Origin: Actinoplanes sp. TFC3
GTDB lineage: Bacteria > Actinomycetota > Actinomycetes > Mycobacteriales > Micromonosporaceae
DNA length: 64,000 nucleotides
Direction of reading: 5' to 3'
NCBI RefSeq assembly: GCF_001553785.1
Contig: NZ_LOJP01000002.1
Location: 241,804 to 305,803, forward strand
A program made the position numbers and the translations under genes. The notes beneath the pieces are model-generated. The model saw only the letters and a list, made by a program, of their open reading frames with translations. It was not told the DNA's origin and did not search any database. Below, in pieces: positions 15,475 to 24,918 of the stretch (the first letter of the stretch is position 1; the number at the start of each line of letters is the position of its first letter).

Positions 15475-16611
15475 CTAAGAAACCGGCAGCAGCCCCGGCT
15501 TGGCCAGGTAGTACCCCTGACCGAAATCCACCCCGATGCCGCGCAGCTTCTCGTATTCGGCGCGCGTCTCGATGCCCTCGGCCACCAGCCGCGCCCCGAC
15601 CTCACCAGCGAATGACACCAGCGAGCGGGCCAGCGCCGTCCGGACCGGGTCGGCGTCGATGTCACGGACCAGGCTGATGTCGAGCTTGATGATGTCCGGG
15701 CGCAGTTGCAGGATGTGCCGGAGGCTGGCGTACCCGGCCCCGGCGTCGTCCACCGCGATCAGCACGCCGGCCTCGCGCAGCCGTTCGGTCACCCGGTTGA
15801 GCGCCGGGTAGTCGGCGACCTGGGTGTGCTCGGTGACTTCCACGCAGATGTTGCCGCCGGCGTGGGCGAGCACCACGTCCTGCACCGCGGTGGTCATCAG
15901 TGCCTCGGCGGACAGGTTGACGCCGAGCGTGGTGTCGTACTGCATCTCCGGCAGGGCTTCGAAGGCTCTTTGCACGGCCAGCAGTTCCAGTTCGGCGCCC
16001 AGTCCCGAGCGGCCCGCGGTGGCGAAGGCGTGCGCGGGCGTGGGGAACGGGCTGAAGTCGAAGCGGGCCAGCGATTCGTAGCCGACCACGTGGTCGTCGG
16101 ACAGCCTGACCACGGGCTGGAAGACGACCCGCAACGCTCGGTCCCGCAACACCTCGCGCAGCACGCGGACGTCTTCCCCGTCGTCACGCAGTACCGGGCT
16201 GGTGACCTGGTCGCCGATCAGTTCGGCCAGCATCGCGAGAAAGCGCGCCGAGTCATCGCCCAGGCGCGGGTCGGCGATGTGGCTCAGGCAGCACAGCACC
16301 CCGGCACGACTGCCGTCCGCGGTTTGCCAGGGCACCCCGACGTACGAGCCGATCCCGGTCCGCACGGTGAACGGCAGATCCCGGGTCCGGACGTCACGGC
16401 GCGCGTCGTTGATCACCGGTTGCAGCGAGCCTTCAAGCACGCGCAGGCAGTACGAGTCGGTGAGTTCGGCGCCGACCGTCCAGCCCCGGGCATCGCCGTC
16501 GATGGCACGCACGACTTGCCGGCCGTCGCTGATGTCGGACAGCACGGCGACCTCGGCCCCGAGGTGCGCCCGGGCGAGCCCGAGCAACCGCTCGACCACC
16601 GACCATTCCAT
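15475..16611 (-). CDS. GAF-EAL cyclic-di-GMP phosphodiesterase
   Basis: A 378-aa protein starting at MEWSVVERL (ATG at 16611; the GTG at 16629 is possible). Residues 1-150 are a GAF-type sensor; about 160-378 form an EAL domain. The key residues are present: ESLAR for the EAL motif, NLS, EVTEH, DDAGAGYASL, KLD, EGIET and QGYYLAKP. It should therefore hydrolyse c-di-GMP. It converges with the G5 gene (5 bp between stops) and diverges from a secreted glycosidase, hinting at second-messenger control of surface glycans. Confidence 0.85.
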   Translation of the reverse strand: MEWSVVERLLGLARAHLGAEVAVLSDISDGRQVVRAIDGDARGWTVGAELTDSYCLRVLEGSLQPVINDARRDVRTRDLPFTVRTGIGSYVGVPWQTADGSRAGVLCCLSHIADPRLGDDSARFLAMLAELIGDQVTSPVLRDDGEDVRVLREVLRDRALRVVFQPVVRLSDDHVVGYESLARFDFSPFPTPAHAFATAGRSGLGAELELLAVQRAFEALPEMQYDTTLGVNLSAEALMTTAVQDVVLAHAGGNICVEVTEHTQVADYPALNRVTERLREAGVLIAVDDAGAGYASLRHILQLRPDIIKLDISLVRDIDADPVRTALARSLVSFAGEVGARLVAEGIETRAEYEKLRGIGVDFGQGYYLAKPGLLPVS

Positions 16612-16697
16612 GGCCTCAGCTATCGGCACCAAAGCCCCCGACCTGAGACAGCCAGCGCCCAGACCAAAAAGCGTAGCGAAAGAGGTGCCACGCGTTA

Positions 16698-16715
16698 GGG
16701 CTCGGTTGCGAGCCC
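16698..16715. promoter_or_regulatory. GGGCTCG/CGAGCCC hairpin in the EAL-glycosidase divergent region
   Basis: GGGCTCG-GTTG-CGAGCCC is a perfect 7-bp stem with a 4-base loop, 35 bp before the GTG of the glycosidase gene. It could be an operator or a leader hairpin. No classical ribosome site precedes that gene. Confidence 0.35.
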
Positions 16716-16749
16716 GATTGTCCGCCCGCCCCGCGCCGACAAACCCTTC

Positions 16750-17925
16750 GTGAAGCTCATCTCGACTAAGATCGCCGCAGCGGCCGCCGCCGCTTTCGCC
16801 CTCTTTTCGTTCACCCCCGCGGAGGCCGCCAGTGCAGCCACCACCGCCGCCGGAACGAACGCGACCGACGTGATGAGCACCGCTGCCGCTCCGGCGCTGG
16901 GCATCATCGGCAACTACTCCGACACCGACATGAGCGACCTGCACCGCGCCGGCGGAGCGACCGACGTGCTCGTTGAGATGGCGTGGGCGCAGGCCGAGCC
17001 GGTGCGCGGGCAGTACAACGAGGCGTACCTGACCAGCATTGCCGAGCGCATCTCGCGGTTGAAGGCGCTGGGCTACACGATCTCCTTCAACACCGGGGTG
17101 CACGAGGCGCCCGCATGGCTGCTCAAGCTGCCCGGTGCCCGCTACGTCGACCAGTACGGTCAGGCCTACACCGACTCCAGCGAGCCCAACCTGATCTTCG
17201 GCACGCAGTACCGCATCCTGGCCACCCGCTATCTGAAGAAGGTCTTCGCGAAGGTCGGCGGTGACTTCTCGATCGTGCGCGTGGGCGGCGGTCACTGGGG
17301 TGAGCTGACGTACCCGTTCAAGCTCGACCCAGCCACCGGCAAGCTGCGCAACCTGTACTACGCCTTCGACATCAACGCCAGGAAGCTCAGCCCCACCCCG
17401 AACTGGAAGCCCGGCATGCCCAGCACCAAGGGCCAGGCCGCCAAGTTCCTGAAGTTCTACCTCAACTCGCTCGCGTCGTACCAGAACTGGCAGGTCGCCT
17501 CGCTGCGGTCGGCCGGCTACAAGGGGACGGCCGCGGTGCTGTACCCGTCCTACGGCATGCGCGCCGGCGACTTCGAGACCGCCACCGCCACGAACCTGAG
17601 CGGCACGTCAAGCCCGGAGATCAACGGCGAGGTGCAGCGGGGGTACGACCACGCGCGCCAGGTCAACGCGCTCAAGGACCGCAACGTTGTGGTCTACGGC
17701 ACCTGGGCGGAGAACTTCGACACCGTCACCGACCTGGCCACCCTGGCCAAGGCGAAGGGCCTGCGTGCGATGGCCGAGACCAGCCACGTGTGCCTGCCCA
17801 GCCAGTTGCCGACCGTGATGAACCAGGCGCAGGAGAACAACCTCGCCGCGCTGTACATCGTGCGCCTCGGCGCCACCGACATCATCGGCAACGCCCGCTA
17901 CCTGTCGGTCAGCACCCGCCGCTGA
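16750..17925 (+). CDS. Secreted TIM-barrel glycoside hydrolase (GH14/GH42-like)
   Basis: A 391-aa protein with a Sec signal peptide (residues 1-27, AEA-A). The mature part reads as a (beta/alpha)8 hydrolase: VEMAWAQAEPVRGQYN, LKALGYTISFNTGVHEAPAWL and IVRVGGGHWGELTYPF. The last resembles the beta-amylase catalytic strand GELRYPS, making E185 the likely acid; YGTWAENFD may hold a second carboxylate. The exact family and substrate are not assigned. It lies at the edge of a glycan-synthesis operon and its 3' end overlaps the GT4 gene by 28 bp. Confidence 0.68.
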   Translation: MKLISTKIAAAAAAAFALFSFTPAEAASAATTAAGTNATDVMSTAAAPALGIIGNYSDTDMSDLHRAGGATDVLVEMAWAQAEPVRGQYNEAYLTSIAERISRLKALGYTISFNTGVHEAPAWLLKLPGARYVDQYGQAYTDSSEPNLIFGTQYRILATRYLKKVFAKVGGDFSIVRVGGGHWGELTYPFKLDPATGKLRNLYYAFDINARKLSPTPNWKPGMPSTKGQAAKFLKFYLNSLASYQNWQVASLRSAGYKGTAAVLYPSYGMRAGDFETATATNLSGTSSPEINGEVQRGYDHARQVNALKDRNVVVYGTWAENFDTVTDLATLAKAKGLRAMAETSHVCLPSQLPTVMNQAQENNLAALYIVRLGATDIIGNARYLSVSTRR

Positions 17926-19016
17926 GTTCCCGATACCGAGTAACAGGCGGCCACCAGCCGCGCAGCAGCAGCACTCCACGTGAACCGCGAGGCGTGGACG
18001 GCACCGGCAGCCACCAGGCTGTTCCGGAGGTCATCGTCGGTCCCGAGCCGTTCGATGGCTGCCGTCCACGCCTGCGCGCAGGTCGGGGCGAGATACAGCG
18101 CGGCCTGCCCGCCGACTTCGCGCAGCACCGGCACATCGCTGGCCAGCACCGGCGTCCCCGCGAGCATGGCTTCGAGCATGGGCAGACCAAAACCCTCCAC
18201 CAGCGACGGGTACGCCACCAGCGCCGCCCCCGCGTACACGGTTCCCAGCAGATCCTCGGGCACGAACGGCAGCCGGGTCACCCGATCGCTCACGCCGTAC
18301 CGCTGAATCGCCGGTCCGATCTCGTCCTGGAACCGCTCGTCGGCCGAGCCCACCAGCACCAGCCGCGCCCCCGGCACCGCCGCGATCGCCTCGACCAGCA
18401 CTTTCACGTTCTTGTGGGGTCGCTGCGCTCCCACGTGCAGCACATAACCCGGCTCGATCCCCAGCTCGCCCAGCCGGGACAGCTCGACGCCACCGGGGAA
18501 CGGCTCCACCCCGTTGGGGATCACCAGATCGGGGCTGACCCGCCGCCCGTAGAAGCGTTCGACCTCGCGCGCCGAGGCCGCGCTGACCGTCGCCACCGTC
18601 ACCCGCCGGGCCACCAGCGCGGTCATGATCCGGTACGCCCACCCGACCGCGCGCGACGGCACGAACCGTGGATCGGTCTCCAGGATGCAGTCGTGCACCA
18701 GGGCCACGCCCGGCTTCCCCGGCACCGGCGAGGCACCGAGGTGGTACGGAAAGAACATCACGTCGACGCCCGAGCGGCGCAGCACCGGCCGCAATCGCCA
18801 CAGCTGGCGCACATCCACCGCCGCCATCCCCACCGGCACGATCTCGGCCGGGATCGTGGCCAGGTCGAAGCGCCGCGAACCCTGGTCGCCGGCGAAGATC
18901 ACGAGTTCCACGCCGGGAATCAGCGCCATCTCCCGCAGCAACGAGAACGCAACCCGCCCGATCCCGTGGTAGCGGTCGGTGAGCACACGCCCGTCAACGC
19001 CGATGCGGATCGCCAT
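17898..19016 (-). CDS. GT4-family glycosyltransferase
   Basis: A 372-aa GT-B enzyme. The N-terminal acceptor domain starts IRIGVDGRVLTDRYHGIGR; the donor domain has LHVGAQRPHKNVKVLVEAI and the E-x7-E motif EGFGLPMLE. It transfers a sugar from an NDP-sugar in the cytoplasm, probably to a lipid-linked glycan. It converges with the glycosidase gene and lies downstream of YciI and the Wzx operon on the same strand. Confidence 0.87.
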   Translation of the reverse strand: MAIRIGVDGRVLTDRYHGIGRVAFSLLREMALIPGVELVIFAGDQGSRRFDLATIPAEIVPVGMAAVDVRQLWRLRPVLRRSGVDVMFFPYHLGASPVPGKPGVALVHDCILETDPRFVPSRAVGWAYRIMTALVARRVTVATVSAASAREVERFYGRRVSPDLVIPNGVEPFPGGVELSRLGELGIEPGYVLHVGAQRPHKNVKVLVEAIAAVPGARLVLVGSADERFQDEIGPAIQRYGVSDRVTRLPFVPEDLLGTVYAGAALVAYPSLVEGFGLPMLEAMLAGTPVLASDVPVLREVGGQAALYLAPTCAQAWTAAIERLGTDDDLRNSLVAAGAVHASRFTWSAAAARLVAACYSVSGTQRRVLTDR

Positions 19017-19088
19017 GCCCGCATCATCGCCGGTGCCGGACGGGCGGGCGGCAGCTTCACCGCCCGCTTCACCCGGTCGCGCCGCTTG

Positions 19089-19508
19089 TCAGAGCTGACC
19101 CGTGCGCTCGCGCCAGGCCCGCTCCCGGACCACCCACTCGTTGTCCTGCGGGAACTCGTCGATCCCGGGCACCCGCCGGATCTCACACTTCGACCCGCTG
19201 ATCGCCGGGATCCGCTTGGCCCACTCCACTGCCTCTTCCTTGGACGCCACGTCGATCAGGTAGAACCCGCCGAACAGCTCCTTGGTCTCCCCGTACGGCC
19301 CGTCGGTCACCACCGGCGCCTCGGACCCGTAGTCGACCACCACGCCCTGACCCGGGTCGTCCAGGCCCTCGGCGGCCAGCAGCACCCCGGCCTGGATCAG
19401 CTCATCGTTGAACCGCCCGACCGTCTCGAGCATCTCCTCGAACGGCGTCGACATCATCTTTGCCATCGACTCGTCGGTTCCCCGCAGGATCAGCATGTAC
19501 TTGGCCAT
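19089..19508 (-). CDS. YciI-like (DGPF-domain) protein
   Basis: A 139-aa protein beginning MAKYMLILRGTDES with GGGAG upstream. VTDGPYGETKELFGGFYLID is the DGPF/YCII-related signature, common in actinomycetes and often encoded next to ECF sigma factors, although none is here. The role is unclear. It interrupts two glycan genes of the same orientation and probably has its own promoter. Confidence 0.85.
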   Translation of the reverse strand: MAKYMLILRGTDESMAKMMSTPFEEMLETVGRFNDELIQAGVLLAAEGLDDPGQGVVVDYGSEAPVVTDGPYGETKELFGGFYLIDVASKEEAVEWAKRIPAISGSKCEIRRVPGIDEFPQDNEWVVRERAWRERTGQL

Positions 19509-19649
19509 CGCAGTACCACTCCCTCACACCGTCCGGACCGGCTCCCGGCCCGTTCTCCCCCCGAGGTCGAACGGCCCTCCCCCAGATCGACACAGCATCC
19601 GGGGTGACCCGCGCCACAGTCCACTCGACCCACCCGACGCAGCGCCCGG

Positions 19650-21041
19650 TCAGCGTCTGCCGAAGCGGGGCGCGAACTCCGGGAAGCCCGCCACCAGCAC
19701 CGCAACCCCCGCCACCGCCACGATCGCCAGCCAGAGCACAACGTTGCCGACCACTGCGAGCAGGAGAGCCACCGCCACGACGGCGGCCAGGTCGCGCAGG
19801 GGCAGGTGGCGCCACCCTGGACGTACCGGGGGGAGAATGGCCAGCGCCGCCACGGCCAGCAGGGCGGCAGTTGCTGAACCCACCGCGAGACCGGCCACCC
19901 CGAAGATCGTGCCGCTGAGCGCGACCACCGCGAGGTAGCCGGCCGTCAGCACGAGCAGACAGCCGCCCGCGCCGTGCCGGTCGTCGGCCTGCAGGAACGA
20001 CACGCACAGGTTGAGCAGGCCAATTGCCAGGCCGAGCACCGCGGCGCAGGGCAGCCAGCGCCCGACCGACGAGAACGTCTCGGGGAACAGCAGCGTGCGG
20101 ATGGTGTCCGGCAGGGTGGTCATCACCGCCGTCATGAAGATCCCGACCAGCAGGTACGACCGCAGCGCCGCAGCCTTGCGAGCAGCCGAGCCATCGCGAC
20201 TGATCTGGGGGAACGCCGCAGTTGCCACCGCGTTGGAGGCGAACAGCGGCACCCGGCCCAGCGCCGAAGCCGCCTGGTACGGCCCGCCGCCAACCGCCCC
20301 CAATCCGAGCACGCCCACCAGCACCGTGTCCCCGGCGGCAGTGATCGCCACGCCGGCCTGCAACTTGGTCTGGCGGATCGCCGCGCGCAGCAGAGCCGCC
20401 TCGGCCGGACGCCAGGACGGGCGGCGCAGCAGGTGGCGGTAGCGCGGCAGGGGTAGCAGCAGGACCAGGCTGCCGGCCACGAACCCGGCGAGCGCGCCGG
20501 CCGCCCCGAGCCCGGTGCAGAACACCAGGCCCGCGCCCACTCCGGCTTTGACGATCGCTTCAAGGGTGAACAGCACTGCGATCGCTTCCATCCGGCCGAT
20601 GCCCTGCAGGAAGCCGGTGCCGGTGGAGCCGACGGACATGATCAGCGACGCGGTGGCCACCACTGCGGCGTCCTGCAGGGTGCCGAAGATGAGCACCCCA
20701 CCGGCGACGGCGAGCGTGAGCAGCACGCCGAGCGCGAGGTTGGCCCAGAACGCGAAGGTGGTGGCAACGGCGTGGCGTTCGTGGTCGCCGGGGGCACGGC
20801 CGATCTCGCGGGCCAGGATCCACGGAATACCCGCGCCGGAGATGGCGGCGCGGACCATGAGCAGCGCCTGACCGGCGGCGAAGGCGGTGTACTGCGCGGG
20901 CGGCAGGCCATGGGTCAGGATCAGCGCGTAGCCGTAGTTGATGACGCCGGAGCCGGTGGTGGCCAGCATCAGCCAACCGGCCCCACCGGCACGCGCGGCA
21001 GCAGGTGCGGCCGGGGCTTCCAGGAGTTCGGCCGAGGTCAT
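19650..21041 (-). CDS. Polysaccharide flippase (Wzx-like, MOP superfamily)
   Basis: A 463-aa multi-spanning protein with 12-14 hydrophobic segments, starting at the ATG at 21041, which overlaps the preceding stop (ATGA). TTGSGVINYGYALILTHGLP and QISRDGSAARKAA are typical of oligosaccharide flippases that move undecaprenyl-linked units across the membrane. It is the last gene of a five-gene coupled operon (25553 to 19650). Confidence 0.82.
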   Translation of the reverse strand: MTSAELLEAPAAPAAARAGGAGWLMLATTGSGVINYGYALILTHGLPPAQYTAFAAGQALLMVRAAISGAGIPWILAREIGRAPGDHERHAVATTFAFWANLALGVLLTLAVAGGVLIFGTLQDAAVVATASLIMSVGSTGTGFLQGIGRMEAIAVLFTLEAIVKAGVGAGLVFCTGLGAAGALAGFVAGSLVLLLPLPRYRHLLRRPSWRPAEAALLRAAIRQTKLQAGVAITAAGDTVLVGVLGLGAVGGGPYQAASALGRVPLFASNAVATAAFPQISRDGSAARKAAALRSYLLVGIFMTAVMTTLPDTIRTLLFPETFSSVGRWLPCAAVLGLAIGLLNLCVSFLQADDRHGAGGCLLVLTAGYLAVVALSGTIFGVAGLAVGSATAALLAVAALAILPPVRPGWRHLPLRDLAAVVAVALLLAVVGNVVLWLAIVAVAGVAVLVAGFPEFAPRFGRR

Positions 21042-22699
21042 CGCGCGGCCCATTCCCGGGCCCATTCGCGGCGCCGGGCGACCGCGTGCCACGTGTACAT
21101 CACCAGCGCGACCAGGCCGATCAGTGCACCGGCCAGCATCAGGAAACGGGCCGCGGAGGCCTGGGTGGACACCGGTGGGCGCGTGTTGCCGCAGTCGCGG
21201 GATGCGGGGATGGCGGTGGGTACCGACCACAGTTCGAGGCGCTCGTACCGGCGGCTGGGGAAGGACCGCAGCGGGGTGCCGTAGGAGCGGACGAAGTGGT
21301 CGAGGGTGGGCGAGCTGTTGCCGTACAGCATCCTGCTGTCCTTGGGTGAGAGCAGGAAAAGCCGGATGCCGGCACGCAGGGCGGCACCACCGTCGGTGAA
21401 GGATTCGACGTGGTTGCGGGTCAGCGCCGGGGCCCAGCGCAGCGCGTTCCCGGTGGCGTTGACCGGCACGCAGCTGTAGTTCGTGGCCAGGAACGTGCCC
21501 ATCCGTTCGGTGCCGTCGTCACGCACCGCAGCGATGTTGAGACCCCACAGCGCGACGCCGACGATCGCCGTGACCGCGCAGATGATCCCGGTCAGGCGAG
21601 GTGCCGGACCCCAGGCGAGCACGCAGAGCAACACCGCCGGGCAGACCGAGTACACGCTCAGTTGCTCGTTGGCCTGCCCGAGCAGCACGCAGTAGGCCAG
21701 GAACCCGTAGCTGAGCACGCCGAACGCGACCAGCGAGGCGTCCCGGGTGCTCAGCCGCCGCTTGTGGAACAGTCCCCCGCGAAAGATCAGCACCAGCAGG
21801 CCAACGGCGCCAATGCCAAAGATCAGATAACCGCCGGCGTACGTCCGCAGCGTGTCGGTGAACACCCCGCTCGCCGGCACCCCCGTCCGGTTGAGCCCGC
21901 TGACCTGCAGGAACCCGGCCAGGCGGTTGAGGCTGGTGTCGTGCTCGGACCACCACCACCGGCCCGCGCCGCCCAGCACCGCCCACAGCGGGAACGCCCC
22001 CCAGATCAGCCCGCCGATCCCGGCTGCCGCGGTGGCGCGCCGGAAGTACGTCCAATCGCGTTCGAGCACCGCGGCCAGCAGCGGCACCCCGATGGTGAAC
22101 AGCAGCGGCTCCTTGATCAGCAGCGCGATGCCGGAGGCGATGCCGACCACGCCGAGGTAGATCGGGCTGGCCGCGTGGCGCAGCCGCACCGCGAGGTACA
22201 CCACCAGCAGCCCGGCGAACACCGCGGTCGCCTCGATCAGCCCGGTCCGGCCGAAGCGCAGCAGGAACCCGTCGAACGCCACGATCACCATGACCGCACC
22301 GACCAGCCACCCGTTGCGGGTGTAGCGCCGGGCCAGCAGTCCGGCCAGCGCCACGGTCAGCACGCTGAACAGCGCTCCCAGGTAACGCACGCTCATCAGC
22401 GCGTCGATGGTGTCGGCGTGCGCGGTGCCGGTGATCAGCATCCAGCCGCCGAGCAGCAGGAAGTGCCCGGGCGGGTGGACCGCTGTCGGCTCGATGCCCC
22501 AGGACACCGAGCCCGCCCCGGCCACGTTCTGCCCGGCGATGGTGTACATGACCTCGTCGAGGTCGAAGTCCAGGGCCCCGCGCAGGTTGACCAGGTAGGC
22601 GACTGCCGCGACGGCCAGCGCCGCGGCGTAGATGACCCAGTCCTTCTTCGACGGCGAGGTGCGGGCGACTGCCGGTGGCGTCCGGACGGCAAGGGTCAC
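21038..22699 (-). CDS. GT39/ArnT-like integral-membrane glycosyltransferase
   Basis: A 553-aa protein from the GTG at 22699, which overlaps the stop of the SGNH gene (GTGA). It has about 12 hydrophobic helices. The first extracytoplasmic loop has LDFDLDEVMY, the acidic DxDE motif of PMT/ArnT/GT-C enzymes that use polyprenyl-phosphate sugars. The C-terminal soluble part contains SYGTPLRSFPSRRYERLELW. It probably adds a sugar outside the membrane to the product of this operon. Confidence 0.78.
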   Translation of the reverse strand: MTLAVRTPPAVARTSPSKKDWVIYAAALAVAAVAYLVNLRGALDFDLDEVMYTIAGQNVAGAGSVSWGIEPTAVHPPGHFLLLGGWMLITGTAHADTIDALMSVRYLGALFSVLTVALAGLLARRYTRNGWLVGAVMVIVAFDGFLLRFGRTGLIEATAVFAGLLVVYLAVRLRHAASPIYLGVVGIASGIALLIKEPLLFTIGVPLLAAVLERDWTYFRRATAAAGIGGLIWGAFPLWAVLGGAGRWWWSEHDTSLNRLAGFLQVSGLNRTGVPASGVFTDTLRTYAGGYLIFGIGAVGLLVLIFRGGLFHKRRLSTRDASLVAFGVLSYGFLAYCVLLGQANEQLSVYSVCPAVLLCVLAWGPAPRLTGIICAVTAIVGVALWGLNIAAVRDDGTERMGTFLATNYSCVPVNATGNALRWAPALTRNHVESFTDGGAALRAGIRLFLLSPKDSRMLYGNSSPTLDHFVRSYGTPLRSFPSRRYERLELWSVPTAIPASRDCGNTRPPVSTQASAARFLMLAGALIGLVALVMYTWHAVARRREWAREWAAR

Positions 22700-23415
22700 G
22701 GGACCTCCACCAGCACGGCGTCGCTCAGCAGCCCGGCGATGCGGTCGTGGCCTCGGTCGTTGAGGTGCGCGCGGTCGGCCAGGTAGTCGTCCCACCTGGT
22801 CACGGCGTCGCGGGTGGGTACGTACACGCAGTCGGCGCGCTCGGCGGCCAGCTTGCGCAGGACCTCGTCGTTGGCCACCAGCCCGGGGTTGGAGCGCGGG
22901 AAGGCGTGCTCGTCAACCGCCCACAACCCGATCAGGATCTTGGGTACGGCCGGTTCCAGCGAGTCGAGCAGGGCGCGCAGGTGATCCTCATACGGGCCGG
23001 CGGGCAGCCGTTGGAAGCCGCCGGTGACCTTGATGATCGAGCGCTTGAGCACGACCTTGGTGGCCGAGGTGAGTTTCTGGCGCAGGCGACGGGTGGTCGT
23101 ACGGGAGAAGTAGGGTCGTGGTTCCAGGCCTGCCACACCGCGCCAGCTCTTCGGGGCGCAGCGGTCGAGGATGCGTTGCAGCATGCGGCTGGGGTGCACG
23201 AACGCCTCGGCGGCACCGAACGACACCAGCACCAGGGTCGGGGCGAAGGCGCGCAGTTGCTGCAGTTCGTCCTCGCCGATCTCGTCGACGGTCTGCGTGG
23301 TGCGGGCAAGCTGCAGCACCTCGGCGCCGAGCTGCTCGGCCAAGCGCACGGCATAGGAGCGGCCGTGCACGCCCAGTCCCGCCGCGTGGCTGTCTCCCAG
23401 GATGGCCAGTCTCAT
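22696..23415 (-). CDS. SGNH/GDSL-family hydrolase
   Basis: A 239-aa protein whose block I is at the extreme N-terminus (MRLAILGDSHAAG, nucleophile S9), with a C-terminal D214-x2-H217 catalytic pair in DRAHLNDRGH. There is no signal peptide, so it is probably cytoplasmic. Members acylate or deacylate sugars. Placement between a GT4 and a GT39 gene suggests it edits acyl groups on the glycan intermediate. Confidence 0.75.
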   Translation of the reverse strand: MRLAILGDSHAAGLGVHGRSYAVRLAEQLGAEVLQLARTTQTVDEIGEDELQQLRAFAPTLVLVSFGAAEAFVHPSRMLQRILDRCAPKSWRGVAGLEPRPYFSRTTTRRLRQKLTSATKVVLKRSIIKVTGGFQRLPAGPYEDHLRALLDSLEPAVPKILIGLWAVDEHAFPRSNPGLVANDEVLRKLAAERADCVYVPTRDAVTRWDDYLADRAHLNDRGHDRIAGLLSDAVLVEVP

Positions 23416-23424
23416 CGCAAAGTC

Positions 23425-24918
23425 CTATCCACGGCGGCCGGTGCTCACGGCCGCGCATTGAGCGAAGTACGGGCGCAGGTCACCGGCGCGCGACCCGGCC
23501 ACGCGTTTCCAGCCGAGCAGGTCGGCCGGGCGGGCCACCCACAGGTGCGTCACGGCCGGATCGGTGTCCACGCCGAGGCGGTGCAACAGCGCGGTGGCGT
23601 CGCGCTCGTCGTAGCCGGAGAGCAGCACCCGTACGCGCATCGAGGCGGGGTCGGCCGGGTCGGGCTGGTCCCAGTCGACCTGGTCCACGTCGCGCAGCCG
23701 GGCGAAGTCGATGCGGGTGGCCAGGCGCACCGGGATGTCGGCCACGGTGGCCAGGTCGCAGACGGCCCGGTTGTCGGCGCTGACCCGGCGGGCGTCCTCG
23801 ACGGACAGCAAGCCCATGATCCGGTCGGCGGTGGCGTCCCAGGTGAAGCGGCCCGCCCAGGCCCGGCACCGGCGCGCCCACGCCGCCGCGGCCTCGCGGT
23901 CCTCCAGCTCGATCAGAGCCGAGGTGAGCTGCCCGGCCAGGTGCTGCGGCCGGGCCACGATCCACCCCGTCTGCCGGTTGCGCACGGAATCACGCAGCCC
24001 CGGAGAAGCCAGGACGACAGCGGGTACGCCCAGACTCATCGCCTCGGTGACCGCCAGCCCCCAGCCCTCGACCTCGGAGGTGCACACGGTCAGCCAGCCC
24101 GAGGCGAGCAGCCGGTTGCGGGGCCCGTTGTCGAGCCGGCCGTGCAGCACCACCCGGTCCCCGAGGCCCAACTCCTCCACCAGGTCGACCAGTTCGGGGC
24201 GGCAGGGCCCGTCGCCGACCAGGTGCAGCTCGACGTCGGGGACCAGTTCGGCTACCCGGGTCAGCGCGCGCAGCAGCAGATCCCAGCGCTTGTGCGGGGC
24301 GAGGCGGCCGACGCACACGATGCGCGGCGCCGGTGAGCGTTCGGCGTGCTTGACGATCAGGGGTTCCTGGCCGTTGGCGCTGACATAGACCGGGCCGATC
24401 AACCCCAGAAGGCGCCGGACCTCGGTACGTGAGGAGGGCGAGACCACGGCGATGGTGCGTTGGCCGTACACGATGCGATTGCCGACTTTTTCGATCCACC
24501 GCCCGATCTGGGCCATCGGGAAGCCGAAGTGCTGCGCGAACATCACCTGGTGCACGTGGTGGATGAGCACCACGACCGGCACCTTGGTGCCCACCGCCAA
24601 GGGTGAGAAGAAGGGGATGCCGTTGCAGGTGTCCACGATCGCATCGATGTTGCGCCGGTGGCGGAGGAGCCAGATCAGCGCGAACAGGTAGACGGTGTAG
24701 GCGTTGCCCATGCGCCGCACGGTCGCGCCGTTGATCTCGTCGCGGCGGGCGGCCCTGCGTGAGCGGGAGGTGACAATGGTGACGCGTTGCCCGGCCTGCA
24801 CCATGCGCTCGGTGACCTGGTGCATGTACTCCTCGGCCCCGCCGCCCAGCGGATGGGTCCGGTCCTTGAAGTTCAGCCAGACCACATGTTCGCCCGCGCC
24901 GCCCCGGTAGCGCCTCAC
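23425..24918 (-). CDS. GT4-family glycosyltransferase with C-terminal extension
   Basis: A 497-aa protein from the GTG at 24918, overlapping the upstream stop (GTGA). The acceptor domain includes HPLGGGAEEYMHQVTERM, the donor domain VCVGRLAPHKRWDLLLRAL, and the E-x7-E motif is in VEGWGLAVTEAMSLG. After the GT domain, about 130 extra residues contain VRVLLSGYDERDATALLHRL and LWVARPADLLGWKRV, whose function I do not recognise. A frame running on to 25731 is not needed. Confidence 0.83.
   Translation of the reverse strand: MRRYRGGAGEHVVWLNFKDRTHPLGGGAEEYMHQVTERMVQAGQRVTIVTSRSRRAARRDEINGATVRRMGNAYTVYLFALIWLLRHRRNIDAIVDTCNGIPFFSPLAVGTKVPVVVLIHHVHQVMFAQHFGFPMAQIGRWIEKVGNRIVYGQRTIAVVSPSSRTEVRRLLGLIGPVYVSANGQEPLIVKHAERSPAPRIVCVGRLAPHKRWDLLLRALTRVAELVPDVELHLVGDGPCRPELVDLVEELGLGDRVVLHGRLDNGPRNRLLASGWLTVCTSEVEGWGLAVTEAMSLGVPAVVLASPGLRDSVRNRQTGWIVARPQHLAGQLTSALIELEDREAAAAWARRCRAWAGRFTWDATADRIMGLLSVEDARRVSADNRAVCDLATVADIPVRLATRIDFARLRDVDQVDWDQPDPADPASMRVRVLLSGYDERDATALLHRLGVDTDPAVTHLWVARPADLLGWKRVAGSRAGDLRPYFAQCAAVSTGRRG

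Noticed and set aside
15475..17295. 606-codon form of the EAL protein
   Set aside because: The N-terminal extension is antisense to the secreted glycosidase and is not protein-like; GAF begins near 16611.
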